Below are positions 43,262 to 52,164 of a stretch of DNA of 64,000 nt, one piece after another. Below the pieces are notes generated by a model. The model searched no databases. It had not been told where the DNA came from and saw nothing but the letters and a program-made list of their open reading frames with translations. Source of the stretch: an uncultured Nitrospira sp. (lineage in GTDB: Bacteria; Nitrospirota; Nitrospiria; Nitrospirales; Nitrospiraceae). A program made the position numbers and the translations under genes. Each line of letters begins with the position of its first letter. Position 1 is the first letter of the stretch. The stretch lies in NCBI GenBank assembly GCA_902500775.1, contig CABVRZ010000001.1:91182-155181 (forward strand), written 5' to 3'.

Positions 43262-44191
43262 CTATTGAGCCTTCCTGAGATCAATCACGGTGCCGTCCTC
43301 GTTGAGTTCTACGACGATGTTCGACCCTTCCGGAATTGGCTTGGTTTTGACTTCCAGGCGATCCAACGGAAACATTCGTTCGCCTTCAGGAGTCTGGAGC
43401 TTGATCTGCTTCTTCCCTTTGCCGGCATAGACCAACTTCCCGAAAATGAGACGGTGCATGCCTGCTTGTCGCTTCTCTCCGTGGTGGTCGATGACCAATC
43501 CTTCTTCGTTGATCCATAGTGAGACCTCATCGCCGACCGCCGCATCGGACGGAGCAACTGTAGCCGGGACGGTATACCGTCCGGTCGGCGTTTTGATGAA
43601 GATGAGACTCGATTGAATCTTCTCGACTACCCCATGGGCTTGAATCCCGTATCCCGGTCTCGTACGTGGATTATCGGCAAATGCCATTTCGACCGTGAAC
43701 TTGTGAACATCGATGACTTTGCCTGCCTCGTTCACTTCGACGGTGATCGGTGCACCTTCTTGGAATATGGATAGCTGAGATTGTCCTGCTTGCACGTCGA
43801 AAGACTTCTCGCCTTCAGGAGTCCACAGCTTAACTTCCTTCTTGTCAGGCGAAGCATAGACGAGGTTGCCGGTGACATATCGATGGGCATGCCCCTTCTG
43901 ACCTTTACGATGGACATCAATGACGGTGTTGTTTTCGTTGACCTGCATGTCCACGTCATCCCCGACTGCCAGGTCTTTGGGCGTGGCGGTTGACGCGATG
44001 GTCATCCTGCCCCATGGCGTCTTGATGGTGGTCAGACCTGATTCGATCTTAGAGATGACGCCGCTGACATGCATATGTGTCGACTTACTCCCATGCGCGG
44101 CGCCCTCATCGGCAAAGCCATACGGTGAACCCGTGACGATGCTCAAGAACATGGCACTGAAACTTATTGCCATCCAACTCGACAGCTTCAT
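43262..44191 (-). CDS. Secreted protein with two tandem copies of one domain
   Basis: 309 residues from the ATG at 44191 (AAAGGAGGTCACC upstream). Signal peptide: MKLSSWMAISFSAMFLSIVT, cleavage near GFADE. Residues about 38-160 and 185-309 are copies of the same beta-rich domain: both show GVI.KI(E/Q)S.L..IKTP.GR, AVGD.V...(V/I)NE....ID.H, G.LVYA..KK.(V/I)KL.TPEGE, and a final (I/V)(D/E)V/VVELNE.G.VID. The Asp and His pattern hints at metal binding (inference). No known family recognised. The Kelch gene follows. Confidence 0.75.
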   Translation of the reverse strand: MKLSSWMAISFSAMFLSIVTGSPYGFADEGAAHGSKSTHMHVSGVISKIESGLTTIKTPWGRMTIASTATPKDLAVGDDVDMQVNENNTVIDVHRKGQKGHAHRYVTGNLVYASPDKKEVKLWTPEGEKSFDVQAGQSQLSIFQEGAPITVEVNEAGKVIDVHKFTVEMAFADNPRTRPGYGIQAHGVVEKIQSSLIFIKTPTGRYTVPATVAPSDAAVGDEVSLWINEEGLVIDHHGEKRQAGMHRLIFGKLVYAGKGKKQIKLQTPEGERMFPLDRLEVKTKPIPEGSNIVVELNEDGTVIDLRKAQ

Positions 44192-44532
44192 GGTGACCTC
44201 CTTTAATTGTTGTCGGTACGCTGTACCCTGACCATCTTCAAAATCCGATAGACTCAATTTCGTTTGGGGAGCGGCCCGTTGTCGCCCCACCAATTCATAT
44301 TCATAGAGCAACGTTCATTCCGTCTTTTCAGGTCCAGAAAGATGAACGCCAACTTCTTGAATCGTAAAGTGTATTGGGGAAAGTGTTTGCGCGAGACGAG
44401 GTTGACGATTAATGGGATGACGAGTTCTGTGCCGAGGGATCGTCAGGTGACGAAGCGATCGTCATGGAATTGAAAGTCTTACGGGTAGGCGGACGGTTGA
44501 AATAGGTGCACCGATTCGGATTACCAACTTCT
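44192..44532. other. Intergenic region upstream of the duplicated-domain gene
   Basis: About 340 bp between the end of the HxlR gene and the start of the 309-residue protein. No ORF with features; the promoter of the minus-strand gene should lie at the left side. Confidence 0.45.
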
Positions 44533-44865
44533 TCAAGAGTGTCGATATTCTCCTTTAACGTTTGGATGGGCTACTGCCCACTCATGCATCGCCAACAAAA
44601 TAGGTTCGAGGGAGCGGCCCAGCGGGGAGAGGCGATATTCGACGCGCAGTGGAGTTTCTTTGAAGTCATGCCGTTCTACTAAACCATCGGCCTCCAATTC
44701 ACGCAACTGCTTGGCCAGGGTCCGATGCGTGATCCCGCTCAGATCGCGCTGCAACTGATTGAAGCGCCGATCGCCTTTGAGCAGCCAATAAATGACCATC
44801 GCTTTCCAGCGACCGGCAATCAGATCGAGGGTCTGTTCCGTCGGGCAACCGGTCTGCTTCGTCAT
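44533..44865 (-). CDS. HxlR-family transcriptional regulator
   Basis: 110 residues with a winged helix-turn-helix: CPTEQTLDLIAGRWKAMVIYWLLKGDRRFNQLQRDLSGITHRTLAKQLRELEADGLVER, then the wing and EYRLSPLGRSL. An N-terminal Cys (C7) is at the position that senses thiol-reactive electrophiles in many HxlR proteins. AGGAGGATACTGCCG precedes the ATG. It is divergent from pirin with a 109-bp shared promoter region, so it likely controls it. Confidence 0.9.
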   Translation of the reverse strand: MTKQTGCPTEQTLDLIAGRWKAMVIYWLLKGDRRFNQLQRDLSGITHRTLAKQLRELEADGLVERHDFKETPLRVEYRLSPLGRSLEPILLAMHEWAVAHPNVKGEYRHS

Positions 44866-44974
44866 CGGCAGTATCCTCCTGGACCGTACTTGAAAGTTGT
44901 TTCTGCGAACCTATCTACCGTACAACAGGAGACACAGGATCACGCCATCGCATCACATGAAGAAAGGAGCCGCC
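44866..44974. promoter_or_regulatory. HxlR/pirin divergent promoter region
   Basis: A 109-bp gap between two divergent starts. The direct repeat ACCGTAC occurs twice (near 44883-44889 and 44919-44925), a candidate HxlR binding site. Direct evidence for promoters was not resolved. Confidence 0.4.
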
Positions 44975-45856
44975 ATGACGAAGAAAATTGCCGACGTTCT
45001 GCGGTCCCAGGGTCACCATTGGGTCGGAGACGGGTTCCCGGTTCGATCGCTGTTTTCATACCACGATGACAGCGCGACCGTCAGCCCATTCCTGCTGTTT
45101 GACTATGCGGGGCCCCATCAGTTCGAGCCCACGACCACACCACGCGGAGTGGGACAGCACCCGCATCGCGGCTTTGAGACCGTCACCATCGTCTACGACG
45201 GAGAAGTCGCCCATCGCGATTCGGCCGGCAATGGCGGCGTCATCGGGCCTGGTGACGTGCAATGGATGACCGCAGCCCGCGGCATTATTCATGAAGAATT
45301 TCATTCGCCCAGCTATACCAAGACCGGAGGCCCGTTCCGCATGGTTCAGCTGTGGGTCAATCTTCCGGCAAAGGACAAAATGAGTCCTCCCGGCTACCAG
45401 GGCATCACCGACAAGGACATCCCGACCGTTCGTTTGGCGGGCGGAACAGCGCGGATCATCGCAGGAGAATTCCAAGGGACTCGAGGTCCGGCTCATACAT
45501 TTACTCCGGTCAACTTGTGGGACCTTCGGCTGAATCAAGCCGCGGATCTTACACTGGATCTCCCCGAAGGGCACAATGTCATGATTGCGGTGCTCTCCGG
45601 ACGCGTCACCATCAACGGAACGCAAGCCGTCGGTGAGGCGGAAATCGTTCGCTTCGAGCGTGATGGAAGCAAGGTGGCTATCCATGCCGATCAGGATGCC
45701 ATCTTCCTGGTGTTGACGGGCGAGCCGATCAATGAACCGGTGGTTGGGTACGGCCCGTTCGTCATGAACACACAGGAGGAAATTCGGCAAGCTTCGTACG
45801 ATTTCAACAGCGGGCGCTTTGGCCAGGTCACCGCGCCTCAACCGCTGACCCGGTAA
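44975..45856 (+). CDS. Pirin-family protein (cupin)
   Basis: 293 residues from the ATG at 44975 (AAAGGAGCCGCC upstream). The N-terminal cupin holds the metal ligands HPHRGFETVTIVYDGEVAHRD and, further on, MTAARGIIHEE; the second cupin follows at GEFQG...HTFTPVNLWDLRL. Some pirins are iron-dependent quercetin-type dioxygenases or redox sensors. It is divergent to the HxlR gene and ends at a strong convergent hairpin. Confidence 0.9.
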   Translation: MTKKIADVLRSQGHHWVGDGFPVRSLFSYHDDSATVSPFLLFDYAGPHQFEPTTTPRGVGQHPHRGFETVTIVYDGEVAHRDSAGNGGVIGPGDVQWMTAARGIIHEEFHSPSYTKTGGPFRMVQLWVNLPAKDKMSPPGYQGITDKDIPTVRLAGGTARIIAGEFQGTRGPAHTFTPVNLWDLRLNQAADLTLDLPEGHNVMIAVLSGRVTINGTQAVGEAEIVRFERDGSKVAIHADQDAIFLVLTGEPINEPVVGYGPFVMNTQEEIRQASYDFNSGRFGQVTAPQPLTR

Positions 45857-45922
45857 GCCTTCCGTGTCGGGCGCTGTATAGTACGCACGGTCGGCCTAAC
45901 AACGACGCTCGATCCTCCCGAT

Positions 45923-45963
45923 GATGACGGAGGTTTCCCATCCAATCGGAATCCTCCGTCATC
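45923..45963. terminator. Bidirectional terminator-like hairpin
   Basis: An 11-bp perfect stem GATGACGGAGG/CCTCCGTCATC (45923-45933, 45953-45963) lies between the pirin gene and the convergent hydrolase fragment. The right arm runs into the fragment's stop codon. There is no T-run. Confidence 0.55.
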
Positions 45964-46333
45964 AAGACTCACAAAAGTACTTCATATACGTCGCGAAGAA
46001 GGCAAGAATTTTCTCCGGATATCGTCCGAAGTAGTTGTAGCCATCTCTGAAGCGGTGGGTCGTATCCTCAACCCAGATCATCTCTTTCTCCTTACTCCCA
46101 AGCATATCGAACGTCTTCTGCCCGTCTTCCGGGTTCTTGGTCCAGGCGTCGTTCCGCACCTGAAGCGACAAATTAGGCATGGTGACCTTCGAGGCATAGG
46201 GCTGCCCAGTCATATCGGCAGCCGGAAAGGCGCCCATCTTCAGCAGTTCCAGATCAATAAGCTCCTGATACTGTGAAACCTTCAGCAGCTCGGAGAACGC
46301 CTGAAAGATCGCTGTTATCGAACTTGGCTCCAC
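45962..46333 (-). pseudogene. C-terminal fragment of an alpha/beta hydrolase
   Basis: A 123-codon frame begins at GTG 46333, directly after the stop of the intact hydrolase. It resembles the last third of an alpha/beta hydrolase (SLQVRNDAWTKNPEDGQKTF, then WVEDTTHRFRDGYNYFGRYPEKILAFF). The nucleophile elbow and the oxyanion region are missing, so it cannot be a whole enzyme. It may be a decayed gene whose 5' part was lost, or a recently truncated duplicate. No Shine-Dalgarno of its own is clear. Confidence 0.5.
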
Positions 46334-47263
46334 TCAGCCGAGGTTTTCCTTGTAGAAAGGGGCTAGCTTGGCCAAGGCCAGGCGCACCGGCTCAGGCTTA
46401 TCGTACAAGTCGTAATGTGACCAACCCGCAAGAACCACCAGCTCTTTCTTCTTCGACGCCGCACGACCAATGATTTCGCAGCCGTCTCGATACGCACCGA
46501 AGGCCCCAACCTTGTCGCCAACCACAACCATCAACGGCTGGGTGAGGAGCACTTCGGCCAGATGGAACGCATCCCAGCCCACTGCGGCAGCCTGGTGGGA
46601 AAAAAGCGAACGATTGAGACCGCACGGCTGTTGACCTCGTGACGTGCGGTAGTAGTCCGTCGCTTCGTACACATCGATTTCCGTGATGCTGCGTTTCTTC
46701 GCTTCATCCGGAGAAGGCGGCAGAAGATCGTCGACCCGTAGTTTCTCGCCACGAGCTTCGGCCGTGCGCTGTTTGGCCATCGATTCCAGGGCACGGATGG
46801 GATCGTATCCACTGAATCCTTCACGCATCAGCCGGCCGTAATTCACCCCGGTGATGGTTCCCACCACCTTGATGCGGCGTTCGGTCATCGCCGCATTGAT
46901 AGCGTATCCGCCACCGCCGCAGATGCCGAGCACGCCGATACGGTCTTCGTCCACGTAGGACAGCGTGACCACGTAGTCGGCGACGTGGCGAAAATCCTCA
47001 ACGCTGAGGGTCGGGTCCTCGATAGAGCGCGGCTCACCACCGCTTGACCCTTGGAAACTACGGTCGAAGGCGATCACGACGAAGCCTTCCTTCGCCAGCA
47101 CCTGTCCGTAGACATTGCCCGACGTCTGTTCCTTGCAACTGCCGATCGGGTGCGCACTGATGATGGCGGGGTATTTCTTCTTCGTGTCGAAATTGGGCGG
47201 GAAGTGGATAGCGGCGGCGATCTCCCAGTGCATGTCTTTGTTTCTGATGTTCACGGTTTCCAT
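46334..47263 (-). CDS. Alpha/beta hydrolase
   Basis: 309 residues. The nucleophile elbow is GICGGGGY, where Cys stands in the usual place of Ser or Cys. The oxyanion strand AHPIGSCKEQ and the late WSHYDLYDKPE with the catalytic His complete the set. Such Cys-elbow enzymes resemble dienelactone hydrolase. GAGAAGACAC precedes the ATG. The substrate is unknown; it stands upstream of the truncated relative. Confidence 0.82.
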   Translation of the reverse strand: METVNIRNKDMHWEIAAAIHFPPNFDTKKKYPAIISAHPIGSCKEQTSGNVYGQVLAKEGFVVIAFDRSFQGSSGGEPRSIEDPTLSVEDFRHVADYVVTLSYVDEDRIGVLGICGGGGYAINAAMTERRIKVVGTITGVNYGRLMREGFSGYDPIRALESMAKQRTAEARGEKLRVDDLLPPSPDEAKKRSITEIDVYEATDYYRTSRGQQPCGLNRSLFSHQAAAVGWDAFHLAEVLLTQPLMVVVGDKVGAFGAYRDGCEIIGRAASKKKELVVLAGWSHYDLYDKPEPVRLALAKLAPFYKENLG

Positions 47264-47437
47264 GTGTCTTCTCCTTGGCTAAGGGGTATTGATGCACGTG
47301 CCAGCGACTCACAAGCCTTTCTCGATCTGGCCCACACGTTCTTGGAGTCACGACGTACTGTATAGATGCCCAAACCGAGACTCCGTTTCCTCGATGAACC
47401 ATTCTGAATCGATGGCGCTGACCATCCATACGCTCAG

Positions 47438-48061
47438 TTATCCACGCGTCGTGAGCTGTAGATGCGAGTAGTCTTCCGGAGTATCAATGTCAGTAAGACC
47501 TTGTGAAAAGGGCACGCCCACAACGTCTCCAGGGTGAGCGGCAATGATTCGTTTCGCACCACTGTCACCGCTTAGCGTCGCGAGTTCAGGAAAGTACTCG
47601 CGGCGAAACAATGCCGGAACACCCACCGTACCGCCGTATTCAGACGCGACAATGCCTTTGCCGGTCGTACGAGATGCTCTAACAAGATCGTCGATGAGGG
47701 CCGTTGTCACAAATGGTTGATCGCACAGCATCAGTACCACGGTCTTCGTCGTGCCCTCACGGTTGCATTGTTCGAGGGCGTGCAGTCCTGTGCGGATCGA
47801 CGCGCCGATCCCTTCGGCCCACTGGTTGTTGATGATTTGCTGCACAGGGAGATCGTCAATCTGGCACCGAAGCTGGTCCGCATGGGCTCCCAACACAACC
47901 AGAATCGGTCGACACACAGAGGCGAGGGCGATCTCTGCTGCGTGGCGCATCAAGGCCTGTCCACCATAGGTCAACAGTTGCTTGGGCCTGCCCATCCGGG
48001 TCGATGCCCCTGCAGCAAGGATGATGACGGCCGCCGATGGCGCAGACCGTTCTTCCCGCAT
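47438..48061 (-). CDS. MocA-like nucleotidyltransferase (molybdenum cofactor maturation)
   Basis: 207 residues from the ATG at 48061 (AGAGGAAACGGCCGAT upstream); a start at 48118 inside the XdhC gene is also possible. The glycosyltransferase-A-type motif IILAAGASTRMGRPKQLL and MLCDQPFVT match MocA/MobA-like proteins. MocA adds CMP to molybdopterin for xanthine-dehydrogenase-type enzymes, which fits the neighbours XdhC and the molybdopterin oxidoreductase. Confidence 0.82.
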   Translation of the reverse strand: MREERSAPSAAVIILAAGASTRMGRPKQLLTYGGQALMRHAAEIALASVCRPILVVLGAHADQLRCQIDDLPVQQIINNQWAEGIGASIRTGLHALEQCNREGTTKTVVLMLCDQPFVTTALIDDLVRASRTTGKGIVASEYGGTVGVPALFRREYFPELATLSGDSGAKRIIAAHPGDVVGVPFSQGLTDIDTPEDYSHLQLTTRG

Positions 48062-48083
48062 ATCGGCCGTTTCCTCTGCCGAC

Positions 48084-49280
48084 TCAGTATTCCTCTTGGC
48101 CACAGGACAGCACCCCATTGATCGTTCCGGATCGCATTGCCACGGTCTCGACGTGGCTCGGTTCGTGAAGGGCAGACTCCCGGTTGCGTAAGAACCCGCC
48201 TAACCGGCCAGAGAGGACCGCTTGGATCTCAGCCACAATGGCCAAGGCGATCTCCTCAGGCGTATCGGCTCCGATGTCCAGGCCAACGGGGCCATAGACC
48301 CGAGCGAGCAGGTGATCGCTGAGCGATCCGGCGTTCTCCTGAAGTTCGCCTAATAACCTCTGCCTCCGCCGCTTGGGCCCGAGAATGCCGAGGTAGCGCA
48401 AGGGCGAGGGTAAGAGTGCTTTGAGCAGCTCTGAGTCATGGAGCATGTTATGCGTCATGATGGTGGCCACTGTGCGCGCATCCATCTTGACGCGCTCCGA
48501 TACCTCTTCTGGCCGACAGACAATCAGGGTATCGGCCGAAGGAAATCGCATGCGCGTCGCGTAACCTGGGCGTGGATCGACCAGCGTGACATGCCATCCC
48601 AGTTCCTTTGCGATCCGGACGAGCGGGACTGCATCGTGTCCCGCCCCGAAAATCACCAGCGGAACCGGCGGCTGGATGACTTCGATGAATACGTCCGCCC
48701 GACTGGTGCCGATTTCATATGATTGTGTGTGCGACGCGCCGCTTGCCAGCGCACACCGGGCGTCACGGAGGATTGCCTCCGCAAGATCGCCATCTCCGAT
48801 GTCATGTCTCACAGGGTGCTGCTCGCGCAGCATTACACGGTTTCCGACGGTCGCTCTGGTTTCGCCTTCGACCGCGAACAGGGTCGCTAACACTCCCACC
48901 TGCCGGTCTCGCAGACAGTCGGCGAGAAATGTCATGTGGTCTCGTTCCCCATGATGAGGGAACGGCTCAATGAGCACGTCCACGATCCCGCTGCAGCCGA
49001 GATTAAATTCCCAGACGAGATCATCGTCAGACATCGAATCGTAGGTGACCACCCGGGCTTCGTTCGATTGCAGCACCCGCCTGGCTTGGTTGACCACATC
49101 GCGTTCCAGGCACCCTCCGCTTACCGAGCCGACGGTGTGTCCGTTGGCGGCGATCAGCATCCGCGCGCCAGGCCGGCGGTAGGCGGACCCTGTGACCCTG
49201 ACGACCGTCGCGAGCGCGGCCGGCGTGTTGGTCCGTTCGAGCTCGTGTGACGCGTCGATGATGGATTGCAACTCCTTCAT
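48084..49280 (-). CDS. xdhC: XdhC/CoxI family molybdoenzyme maturation protein
   Basis: 398 residues. The N-terminal domain has RRPGARMLIAANGHTVGSVSGGCLERDV with the SGGC motif; residues about 190-350 form a Rossmann domain (VIFGAGHDAVPLVRIAKELGWHVTLVDPRPGYA). XdhC proteins bind molybdopterin and insert the sulfurated cofactor into xanthine-dehydrogenase-type enzymes. GGAGGAACC precedes the ATG. It lies just downstream of the catalytic subunit gene. Confidence 0.9.
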   Translation of the reverse strand: MKELQSIIDASHELERTNTPAALATVVRVTGSAYRRPGARMLIAANGHTVGSVSGGCLERDVVNQARRVLQSNEARVVTYDSMSDDDLVWEFNLGCSGIVDVLIEPFPHHGERDHMTFLADCLRDRQVGVLATLFAVEGETRATVGNRVMLREQHPVRHDIGDGDLAEAILRDARCALASGASHTQSYEIGTSRADVFIEVIQPPVPLVIFGAGHDAVPLVRIAKELGWHVTLVDPRPGYATRMRFPSADTLIVCRPEEVSERVKMDARTVATIMTHNMLHDSELLKALLPSPLRYLGILGPKRRRQRLLGELQENAGSLSDHLLARVYGPVGLDIGADTPEEIALAIVAEIQAVLSGRLGGFLRNRESALHEPSHVETVAMRSGTINGVLSCGQEEY

Positions 49281-49307
49281 GGTTCCTCCGCAGGCTAGAG
49301 TGTCTTT

Positions 49308-51512
49308 TTACAGGGTCAACGGCAGATGGCGCAGCCGCTTGCCGGTCGCTGCGAAGATGGCGTTACCGATGGACGGAGCCACCGGTGGCACGCCCGGCTC
49401 GCCGATCCCGGTCGGTCGTTCAGCCGACTTGACGATATGCACCTCGACCTTTGGCATCTCCGGCATCCGCGTCGGTTCATAGTCGTAGAAATTATTTTGC
49501 TCGACCACGCCCTTGTTGAGGGTAATTTGGTTGCGTAACACTGCCGACAAGGTAAACCCGATCGCACCCTGAATTTGGGCTTCGATCACATCTGGATTGA
49601 CGGCAATCCCGCAATCGACGGCGGCTACGATACGATCGACCGTGATCGCCTTGCCCTTGACCGACACTTCAGCCACCATGGCCACGCGCGTGTTGAATGA
49701 GCGGTGGTACGCGAGGCCGCGTCCGTGTCCGTTCGGCAGGGCATACGTCCATCCCGATTTTTCGGCGGCGAGTTTCACCACCGCCGCGTCCCGCGGCTGT
49801 TGGGCGAGCAAATCGAGTCGGAAGTTCAAGGGATCTTTCTTCGCGAGATGCGCCAGGTCATCGAGTATCGTCTCCATGACGAAGGCGGTATGGCTATGTC
49901 CGACGGAGCGCATCCACAGGACCGGCACGGGGGTCTTCACATTGTGCCAGTCGACCGAGAGGGCGTTGATCGCATAGGGTGTATCAGCGATCCCTTCAAC
50001 GGCGGTGGCGTCAACTCCATCTTTGACAGCCATTGGTTCAAAGGCTGTGCCCATGATGATGGATTTGCTGACGGTCGCATGCTGCCACCCGGCGATGTGT
50101 CCCTTGGCATCAATCCCTGCTGTGACCTTGTGCAACGCCATGGGCCGATAGAAGCCGCCCTTGATATCGTCCTCACGTGTCCACAGCAGATGCACCGGCG
50201 CACGACCCTTGATCGTTTTGACAATCTCTGCCAGTTCGATGATCCAGTCGCCGACCGGATTGCCGGGCTGACTGAAACTGCCGCGCCGTCCGAAACTGCC
50301 GCCGCCGTAGAGCGTGTGGATCTTGATCTGCTCAGGTTTCAATTCAAGAATGTTCGCCAGCGTGGCCTCATCGAGGGTCTTCAACTGACAGCCCGACCAC
50401 ATTTCCGCGCCGTCGCTGCGGAGTTCGAGCGTCGCATTGAGCGGCTCCATCGGCGCATGGGTCAGATAGGGCATCGTGAATTCGGCTTCGACGGTTTTTA
50501 CGGCATGCTTCAATCCTGCCGTGGCATCGCCACGCCGCAACGCCTGCACCCCGGGCTTGCCGGCGAGGGCGCGATACTCGTCGAATATGTCGGTCGTCGA
50601 GCGCGTTTCGGCCTGGCTGGTCTCCCACGTCACCTTGAGCATGTTTCGGCCGCGAATCGCGGACCAAGTGTCCTTGGCGAGCACAGCCACTCCGGTCGGA
50701 ATCTGCACGACATCGACGACACCGACGATCTTCATGGTCTCGGTCGGATCGAATGAGGCCACGCGGGCGCCGAAGAGCTCGGGATGTTTGATCACCGCCG
50801 TTAACATGCCGGGGCGGCGAATATCCAATGCATAGACCGCTTTGCCGGTAGTTTTGTCCAGAGAGTCCAATCGCGGAAGTTTGGTGCCGATCAACGTCCA
50901 AGCTTTCGGATCTTTGAGCGGGACGTCGGTCGGAACCGGCACGCGCATTGCCGCGTCGGCTAACTCGCCGAACGTGGCCGTCTTCCCGGATGCGGCGTGA
51001 CGCAACACCCCTTTGCGCACCGTGATGTCGGCGGCAGGCACTTGCCATTGTTTGGCCGCTGCTGTGACGAACATCATCCGCGCGGCTGCCCCGACCTGGC
51101 GCATCTGTTCCCATGCTTCGGTGGTCGAGGTCGACCCGCCCGTGCCCATGACGGGCCCAAACGCAAGGTTGTTGTACAGCTTGGCGTTGTTGGGCGCGAA
51201 CTCAATGCGCATGGACGACCAGTCTGCTTCGAGCTCTTCGGCCACCAGAGTGGCCAGACCAGTCGGAGCCCCTTGCCCCATGTCGAAATGCTTGCTGAGT
51301 AACGTGACAGTATTGTCGGTGCCGATTTTCAAGAACACGTTCGGATCGTAGATCCCCTTGGCCATGCCGCTGTTTTCCTGAGCGAAGGCGCGTTTGGGGA
51401 AGGGAATGTAAGCACCAAGCACAAAGACTCCTGCCGTCGCCGCAGCGCCGATCAAGAATTCGCGGCGCGACGGGGTCGGAGCCGCCAGCTTGTTGAAGTT
51501 GATTGGGTGCAT
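49308..51512 (-). CDS. Molybdopterin-binding subunit of a periplasmic xanthine-dehydrogenase-type oxidoreductase
   Basis: 734 residues with a Tat signal peptide (SRREFLIGAAATAGVFVLGAY). Domain order is that of the one-subunit-b isoquinoline 1-oxidoreductase (IsoB) group: an aldehyde-oxidase/xanthine-dehydrogenase half with the GGGSFGRRG motif, and the C-terminal GIGEPGVPPVAPSIGNAI, which carries the catalytic Glu. The enzyme hydroxylates an aldehyde or N-heterocycle in the periplasm. It is paired with the 2Fe-2S subunit 11 bp upstream. The substrate is unknown. Confidence 0.92.
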   Translation of the reverse strand: MHPINFNKLAAPTPSRREFLIGAAATAGVFVLGAYIPFPKRAFAQENSGMAKGIYDPNVFLKIGTDNTVTLLSKHFDMGQGAPTGLATLVAEELEADWSSMRIEFAPNNAKLYNNLAFGPVMGTGGSTSTTEAWEQMRQVGAAARMMFVTAAAKQWQVPAADITVRKGVLRHAASGKTATFGELADAAMRVPVPTDVPLKDPKAWTLIGTKLPRLDSLDKTTGKAVYALDIRRPGMLTAVIKHPELFGARVASFDPTETMKIVGVVDVVQIPTGVAVLAKDTWSAIRGRNMLKVTWETSQAETRSTTDIFDEYRALAGKPGVQALRRGDATAGLKHAVKTVEAEFTMPYLTHAPMEPLNATLELRSDGAEMWSGCQLKTLDEATLANILELKPEQIKIHTLYGGGSFGRRGSFSQPGNPVGDWIIELAEIVKTIKGRAPVHLLWTREDDIKGGFYRPMALHKVTAGIDAKGHIAGWQHATVSKSIIMGTAFEPMAVKDGVDATAVEGIADTPYAINALSVDWHNVKTPVPVLWMRSVGHSHTAFVMETILDDLAHLAKKDPLNFRLDLLAQQPRDAAVVKLAAEKSGWTYALPNGHGRGLAYHRSFNTRVAMVAEVSVKGKAITVDRIVAAVDCGIAVNPDVIEAQIQGAIGFTLSAVLRNQITLNKGVVEQNNFYDYEPTRMPEMPKVEVHIVKSAERPTGIGEPGVPPVAPSIGNAIFAATGKRLRHLPLTL

Positions 51513-51523
51513 CGTCGTGCCTC

Positions 51524-51979
51524 CTAGGCTAAGGTCTTCGCGGCTTCATGGATTGCCTGGCGAATACGGACATAGGTTCCGCAACGGCAGATGTTACCTC
51601 CCATGCCGGCATCGATCTCTTTGTTGGTTGGTTTCTTGTTGATCGTCAGCAGCTTGATCGCCGACATGATCTGTCCAGACTGGCAGTAGCCGCATTGCAC
51701 GACATCGAGTTGTTGCCAGGCCTTGGTCACCGCGTCTGCGACCTTTCCAGACAGACCTTCGATCGTGGTAATGGTTCTTCCGGCCACTTGGCCGACCGTG
51801 ATCGTGCAGGATCGTACTGCCTGGCCGTCGACATGCACTGTGCAGGCGCCGCACTGGGCCACTCCGCACCCGAACTTGGTGCCGGTGAGGTTGAGGGTAT
51901 CCCTCAGTGCCCATAGCAGAGGCATGTCAGGATTGACATCGAGCTCCTGGGATGTACCGTTGACCTTAAGAGTGATCAT
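51524..51979 (-). CDS. 2Fe-2S subunit of the molybdenum hydroxylase (IsoA-like)
   Basis: 151 residues from the ATG at 51979 (GAAGGAGGCTTCG upstream). The plant-type cluster is [21 protein letters not shown]; the second, alpha-helical cluster is [12 protein letters not shown] and [13 protein letters not shown]. It passes electrons from the Mo centre. With the large subunit, XdhC and MocA it makes a complete maturation and catalysis block. Its start codon overlaps the end of an SDR remnant. Confidence 0.93.
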   Translation of the reverse strand: MITLKVNGTSQELDVNPDMPLLWALRDTLNLTGTKFGCGVAQCGACTVHVDGQAVRSCTITVGQVAGRTITTIEGLSGKVADAVTKAWQQLDVVQCGYCQSGQIMSAIKLLTINKKPTNKEIDAGMGGNICRCGTYVRIRQAIHEAAKTLA

Positions 51980-52101
51980 CGAAGCCTCCTTCGTATGGTT
52001 GGGGCAGCAGAGCGAGTGCCACATTTTTGGGCGCCGGCCAGCATCCAGATTACCCACTGGGCGATCTGCCCGCCGGCGCCGAGCATGAGAACATTGTTCA
52101 T
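51976..52101 (-). pseudogene. Remnant of an NAD(P)-binding reductase
   Basis: A 41-residue frame starts [20 protein letters not shown], then diverges. The first 22 residues carry the GxGGxI dinucleotide-binding motif seen at the start of NAD(P)H-binding SDR-like proteins; the rest has no similarity and ends in the IsoA start. It looks like the first tenth of a gene lost by deletion or by insertion of the oxidoreductase block. Confidence 0.5.
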
Positions 52102-52164
52102 ATTGCTCACAGTTGAGTTGACATGAGCCAAGCCAACAGTTGTTCAGCTGTCAGGTGATGGTCC

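Noticed and set aside
44264-44473. 69-codon plus-strand ORF between HxlR and the duplicated-domain gene
   Set aside because: No Shine-Dalgarno and no recognisable motif.
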